Positions 13,972 through 17,345 of a stretch of DNA of 17,345 bases are shown here, piece after piece. The translations under genes were made by a program, and so were the position numbers. The first letter of the stretch is position 1. The number at the start of each line of letters is the position of its first letter. Source of the stretch: Chloroflexota bacterium (GTDB taxonomy: Bacteria > Chloroflexota > Anaerolineae > UBA4142). The stretch lies in NCBI GenBank assembly GCA_023380675.1, contig JAMCRS010000003.1, positions 1 through 17,345 of the forward strand, in the 5' to 3' direction. The notes under the pieces were generated by a model. That model did not search any database and was not told the DNA's origin. It was given only the letters and a program-made list of their open reading frames with translations.

Positions 13972-16596
13972 TCAGATCAGTGCTTGCAGCAGCGCGATCG
14001 TCTCGCGCTTGCCGCCGTAGCCGCTCTCGCCCCCCGGCCCTACGCAAGACGGACATCCGTCGTCGCATTCGCATTCTGAAACAAGCTCGCGGGCGCGCTC
14101 GATCAATTCGCCGTGCAATTCGTACAGGCGCTCGCTGAACCCTATCCCCGCCGGGACGCTGTCGTAGATCACGACGGTTGGCTTGCCTTCGGCCAACGGC
14201 GACTGCGGGTCGGAATGCACCCCGATATCGCGCGAGTCGCACATCAAGAAGAACGGAGCAAGGTGTCCCAGCGCATGTGCCAGGCCTCCCAGGCCACTGC
14301 GCAGCGCCACTGCTTGCTCCGCACGACGGTGGCACGCCGGGCAGAGCGTGACTAGGTTGTCGGGCTGATTTGCCTGTGTACGCGAGCTAAATGATCGAAA
14401 AGGCACCTTGTGATGCACGTGGTGCGCGCGGTCGGTCTCCGGTGTTCCGCATATCTGGCAGCGATAGTGGTCTCGCTCCCGCACCTCTTCCCGCCGCACG
14501 TTCCACTCGGGCCCGTAATCGTTCGCATCGTTCGTCCACAAACCTTGTTCCCGCAGATGCTCCACCGTGGTCTCGTTCAGCGCGAGCCAATAGCCGGTCG
14601 TGTGCAGCTCGGTCGGCGGAAGCGAGACCTCCCCTTCGCCAAGGGTTTCGTGGGTGAACCATCTGACCTTTTTGTATCCGACCACCTGCGTCGTCACTGC
14701 GATCTCGCCGTACGCCTTGGTCGCCCCGGTCGCCTCCGCCTGCGCAAGCTGGTTCAGCAGCCGAACGGTCGCCTGCTTGCGCGGCTCGGTGTAATAGTCG
14801 GTGTCTAGCGCCTTCAACCTTGCGATCTTGTGCTCGAGATCGAGCGCTTCGACCGCATACGTTTGACCTTGTTGGAGGTAGATCGCCTGCGGGTGGACCA
14901 TCCAGTAGGCGCTTTCCAGGTCCACCTCGCCTATGGTTTGTCCTTCCAGATCGAGCACCACGCGATCCCCTGACGCGCTGCGGAGCGATATTCCGTCGGA
15001 GGGGTACTGGTCGGACATCCAAAAGTACTTGTCGCCGGACTGGTGCAGCACGCCATTCTCTTCGAGGAATTGCAGAAACTCTGACAACTGCGACGGCTCG
15101 ACCCGGCCGAATCGTTCACGCTCTTGGAACGGCAGCTCGAACGCCGCGCACCGGATGTGCTGTAAGAGTATGAGCAAATTGTCTGGGTTGACGAGCGCCT
15201 GCTCCGGCGATCGAGTGAAGAAATAGTCAGGATGATGGGCGAGGAATTGATCGAGAGGGTCGGCGGTGGCGATGAGCACGGCGAGCGACGTACCCGCCGC
15301 GCGACCGGCCCGGCCGGCTTGCTGCCACGTTGCGGCGATCGTTCCCGGATATCCGACGAGCACCGCAGCGCCCATTCCCCCAATGTCGATCCCGAGCTCG
15401 AGCGCATTTGTCGCCACTACCGCGCGGACGCGTCCCTGCCGCAGCCCACGTTCGATCCCACGCCGCTCGGCCGGGAGATAACCGGAACGGTAACCCACTA
15501 TCGCCTGCTGTTCGCTTCGCCCGCCGCCAGCGTTAGGCAAGAGGTCCGCCGGAGGAATGCCATCGCGCGCGCGGTTTCGCGTTGCATCTTGGGTCGTCGA
15601 CAGGTAGCGGACCATGACTTCGACGCTCTGCCTCGACCGCGCAAAGACGATCGTCTGCACATCCCCGCTCAAGAGCTCTTGTCCCAGCCGTACTCCCTCG
15701 AGCAGCGCGCTGCGCCGCAGGCCGAGCGCGCGGTCGACGATGGGAGGATTGTAGATGACGAAATGCTTTTCGCCCCGTGCTGCACCATCGTCGTCGACCA
15801 ACGTGATCGGCTCTTCGATCAGTTTCTCGGCCAGCTCGCCGGGATTGGCGATCGTCGCCGAGGTCAAAATGAACCTGGGCGTCGATCCGTAAAAGCCCGC
15901 GACGCGCTTGAGCCGGCGCAGCACGTTGGCCACGTGCGAGCCAAACACGCCGCGATAGGCGTGCATCTCGTCCACGACGACGAATTCAAGGTGCCGCAGC
16001 AGCTCCACCCAGAGCGTGTGATGCGGTAGTATGCCGGCGTGGAGCATGTCCGGGTTGCTTACCACGATGCGCGCCGAGCCGCGGATGGCCGGGCGGTTGT
16101 GCTCGGGAGTGTCTCCGTCGTAGGCGGCGACCCCGATGGACATTCTGGATGCGGAATCGCGAGGGGAACTCGTCGCAGGCGCGTCCTTGACGGCTTGAAC
16201 GAGCTCTTTGAGGTTCGTGACCTGGTCTTGTGCGAGCGCTTTGGTTGGGAATAGGTAAAGTGCGCGTGCCTGCGGAGCCTGCAACATTCGGTCCAGCACT
16301 GGCAAATTGTAGCACAGTGTCTTGCCGCTGGCAGTCCCAGTAACGACGACGACATGGCGACCGTCGCGTGCGTGTTCGAGGCTGGCTGCCTGGTGCGAAT
16401 AAAGGCGCGTGATCCCGCGGGCAGCAAGCGCCGCTGTCAACGCCGGGTGCAGATCTTGCGGGAACGGAACGAATTTGGCCTCGCGTGCCGGCAACGTCCG
16501 CCATGCCGAAACATTCAGATTGATCTGTCCATCCGCGCGCCACTGCGACAATAGGAGAGAAATTGCATTGCCGGCCGTTTCAGTGTTCGTATCCAT
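13972..16596 (-). CDS. mrfA: MrfA/YprA-type DEAD/DEAH helicase with HNH insertion
   Basis: 874 aa from ATG 16596. The frame is open to 16635, but TTG 16635 is the -35 box and ATG 16608 lies in the -10 box, so neither can be the start. SF2 helicase motifs: GTASGKT (87-93), VVVDEMHAYRG (D209), LTSAT, and QQAGRAGRA. Then comes the YprA-specific region (DLESAYWMVHPQAIYLQQGQ; TTQVVGYKKVRWFTHETLGE). Residues about 700-757 are an HNH nuclease-like domain: C713-x2-C716, H725/H726/H728/H729, N747, C752-x2-C755-H756. DUF1998 follows (VVIYDSVPAGIGFSERLYEL) with the four-Cys zinc site CECDDGCPSC near 840. Bacillus MrfA is a 3'-5' DNA helicase of a UvrABC-independent repair pathway. An HNH insert is not part of the Bacillus protein as I know it and could add incision activity; I recall similar inserts in some Chloroflexota homologs. 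Confidence 0.92.
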   Translation of the reverse strand: MDTNTETAGNAISLLLSQWRADGQINLNVSAWRTLPAREAKFVPFPQDLHPALTAALAARGITRLYSHQAASLEHARDGRHVVVVTGTASGKTLCYNLPVLDRMLQAPQARALYLFPTKALAQDQVTNLKELVQAVKDAPATSSPRDSASRMSIGVAAYDGDTPEHNRPAIRGSARIVVSNPDMLHAGILPHHTLWVELLRHLEFVVVDEMHAYRGVFGSHVANVLRRLKRVAGFYGSTPRFILTSATIANPGELAEKLIEEPITLVDDDGAARGEKHFVIYNPPIVDRALGLRRSALLEGVRLGQELLSGDVQTIVFARSRQSVEVMVRYLSTTQDATRNRARDGIPPADLLPNAGGGRSEQQAIVGYRSGYLPAERRGIERGLRQGRVRAVVATNALELGIDIGGMGAAVLVGYPGTIAATWQQAGRAGRAAGTSLAVLIATADPLDQFLAHHPDYFFTRSPEQALVNPDNLLILLQHIRCAAFELPFQERERFGRVEPSQLSEFLQFLEENGVLHQSGDKYFWMSDQYPSDGISLRSASGDRVVLDLEGQTIGEVDLESAYWMVHPQAIYLQQGQTYAVEALDLEHKIARLKALDTDYYTEPRKQATVRLLNQLAQAEATGATKAYGEIAVTTQVVGYKKVRWFTHETLGEGEVSLPPTELHTTGYWLALNETTVEHLREQGLWTNDANDYGPEWNVRREEVRERDHYRCQICGTPETDRAHHVHHKVPFRSFSSRTQANQPDNLVTLCPACHRRAEQAVALRSGLGGLAHALGHLAPFFLMCDSRDIGVHSDPQSPLAEGKPTVVIYDSVPAGIGFSERLYELHGELIERARELVSECECDDGCPSCVGPGGESGYGGKRETIALLQALI

Positions 16597-16606
16597 TCCG
16601 CCGCTC

Positions 16607-16635
16607 ATTATGTGGCGAAACGAATGTGCTGTCAA
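16607..16635 (-). promoter_or_regulatory. mrfAB promoter, nearly leaderless
   Basis: -35 TTGACA (16635-16630, perfect), 17-bp spacer, -10 CATAAT (16612-16607). The predicted start near 16600 lies about 4 nt before ATG 16596, so the mRNA would be leaderless or nearly so. A 10-bp palindrome GTATCGATAC (16638-16647) abuts the -35 box and could be an operator. CTGTCAATCG, which contains the -35 complement, recurs about 100 bp further upstream. Confidence 0.72.
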
Positions 16636-16647
16636 TCGTATCGATAC

Positions 16648-16927
16648 CCGTCGTTACGGCTATTGCAAGTCCATCGTTGCGCCATTGACGATGTCCCGCG
16701 GCCCACCGCAGGGTCGGTGCGTGGACTGTCAATCGACTTTGCAAAAGCGCTACCGACGACCATCGGAAATTGATTCGCGACCAAAAGTGTGGTAAGGTAC
16801 GGAGAGATAGTCGGCGATCCACAGAACGGGGTCTATGGTATATTCCCAGCTGTCTAAATGAACAAAACGACCCACCTCGCGTACGGGTCCCGGAAACTGA
16901 AAGCATCGGCACATGGCTGTGATCGAG
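16648..16927. other. Intergenic region between mrfA and the HTH regulator
   Basis: No convincing gene. Short frames here are unsupported. A weak plus-strand promoter candidate is TTGATT (16770-16775), 17 bp, TAAGGT (16793-16798); if real, it would give a long leader that meets the hairpin at 16928. I tried to match the 16800-16930 stretch to known riboswitch consensus motifs and found none. Confidence 0.4.
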
Positions 16928-16965
16928 ACTGCCACACACGTTATGACGTGCGTTGGCAGTTTTTG
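16928..16965 (+). terminator. Terminator-like hairpin upstream of the HTH regulator
   Basis: ACTGCCA (16928-16934) pairs with TGGCAGT (16954-16960), with an inner ACGT/ACGT pairing around TATG, followed by TTTTGTTTAT. It is about 140 bp before the regulator start and has no coding gene in front of it, so it ends an untranslated transcript or acts as a leader attenuator. Confidence 0.6.
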
Positions 16966-17106
16966 TTTATTCCAATTTTCGGTGTCGATCTGGAACAATA
17001 ATTTCCAACGGCTGGGTAGAATAGGAGTGGGGCGCTTGATCGCGGCCGGAAGAATACCAGGCAGTGAGCTTCAGAGAAACGGACGGACACAAGGAGAGGA
17101 CAGAAT

Positions 17107-17345
17107 ATGCCGAGAGTAGACCAGATGACACTCGAAGGTCGAAAGGAACGTGTGTTTCTGACGCTCCGACGCCATCCGTCGGGATTGGCCGAGTCCGAGT
17201 TGGAGCAGATGACCAGCATCCAGCGCCGAACGCTGAACAACTATTTGCGCGACCTGGAGACCGAGGGCAAGGTATACAAGGACGGTGTCGCCTGGCTCGC
17301 GCTCCCCTACGACCAGGTAGAGCTTCGCAAGTTCGACCTCACGCC
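17107..17345 (+). CDS. Winged-helix transcriptional regulator, probably WYL family (partial)
   Basis: 79 aa are visible before the window ends. AAGGAGAGG precedes ATG 17107 by a normal distance. The visible part is a DeoR/YafY-like winged helix: GRKERVFLTLRRHPSGLAES, then ELEQMTSIQRRTLNNYLRDL and ETEGKVYKDGVAWLAL, followed by LRKFDLT. In proteins I recall with this N-terminus the next segment is ...PEEA and a WYL ligand-binding domain, often near CRISPR or other defence genes. The C-terminus is outside the window, so WYL is inferred, not seen. Confidence 0.78.
   Translation, partial: MPRVDQMTLEGRKERVFLTLRRHPSGLAESELEQMTSIQRRTLNNYLRDLETEGKVYKDGVAWLALPYDQVELRKFDLT

Noticed and set aside
15232..16029. 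265-codon plus-strand frame within mrfA
   Set aside because: Shadow of the helicase gene, which has complete motifs in the minus-strand frame.

Overview
This window looks like a chromosomal segment of an uncultured or environmental bacterium, most probably Chloroflexota (Anaerolineae-like). That assignment is inferred from recalled family resemblances: HEAT-repeat proteins beginning MPLFG-PNVEKL, an HNH-bearing YprA/MrfA helicase, short zinc-ribbon/HEAT proteins and a WYL-type regulator. No rRNA or other taxonomic marker is present. Several promoters match the sigma-70 consensus closely with 17-bp spacers.

Left part (1 to about 3000) is accessory and partly decayed DNA. It holds the tail of a plus-strand gene, a HEAT-repeat gene, a RelE-type toxin / XRE (NadS-like) antitoxin pair whose promoter carries a perfect palindrome between -35 and -10, a cluster of strong hairpins, and a tyrosine recombinase broken into three frames by at least one palindromic insertion and an internal deletion. 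Upstream of the recombinase is a short minus-strand transcription unit with its own promoter and terminator.

The centre (3001 to about 9490) is the most interesting part. A near-perfect extended -10 promoter feeds a leader that I recognise as a fluoride (crcB-motif) riboswitch, followed at once by an intrinsic terminator whose 5' arm overlaps the riboswitch pseudoknot. Downstream lies a tightly packed, often overlapping plus-strand gene run: a helical protein, a two-helix membrane peptide, two different MutS-type ATPases, an MFS transporter, a one-domain CBS protein, a beta-flower-like membrane-anchored protein, a zinc-ribbon/HEAT protein and a truncated DUF6062-like fragment. No CrcB/Fluc or CLC-F exporter is visible, so this looks like a fluoride-responsive module of different composition. 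The two MutS paralogs lack the mismatch-reading domain, both have Asn for the Walker B Asp, and only the second keeps the switch histidine, which suggests an asymmetric heterodimer.

The right part (9497 to the end) is more ordinary: a large polytopic GT-C-like membrane protein with its own promoter, gnd (6-phosphogluconate dehydrogenase) with promoter and terminator, then a convergent minus-strand pair homologous to Bacillus YprB/YprA (MrfB exonuclease and MrfA helicase), a UvrABC-independent DNA repair system. Here MrfA carries an intact-looking HNH nuclease insertion, and its promoter implies an almost leaderless mRNA. A roughly 470-bp intergenic region with a terminator-like hairpin leads to the start of a winged-helix, probably WYL-family, regulator cut by the window end.
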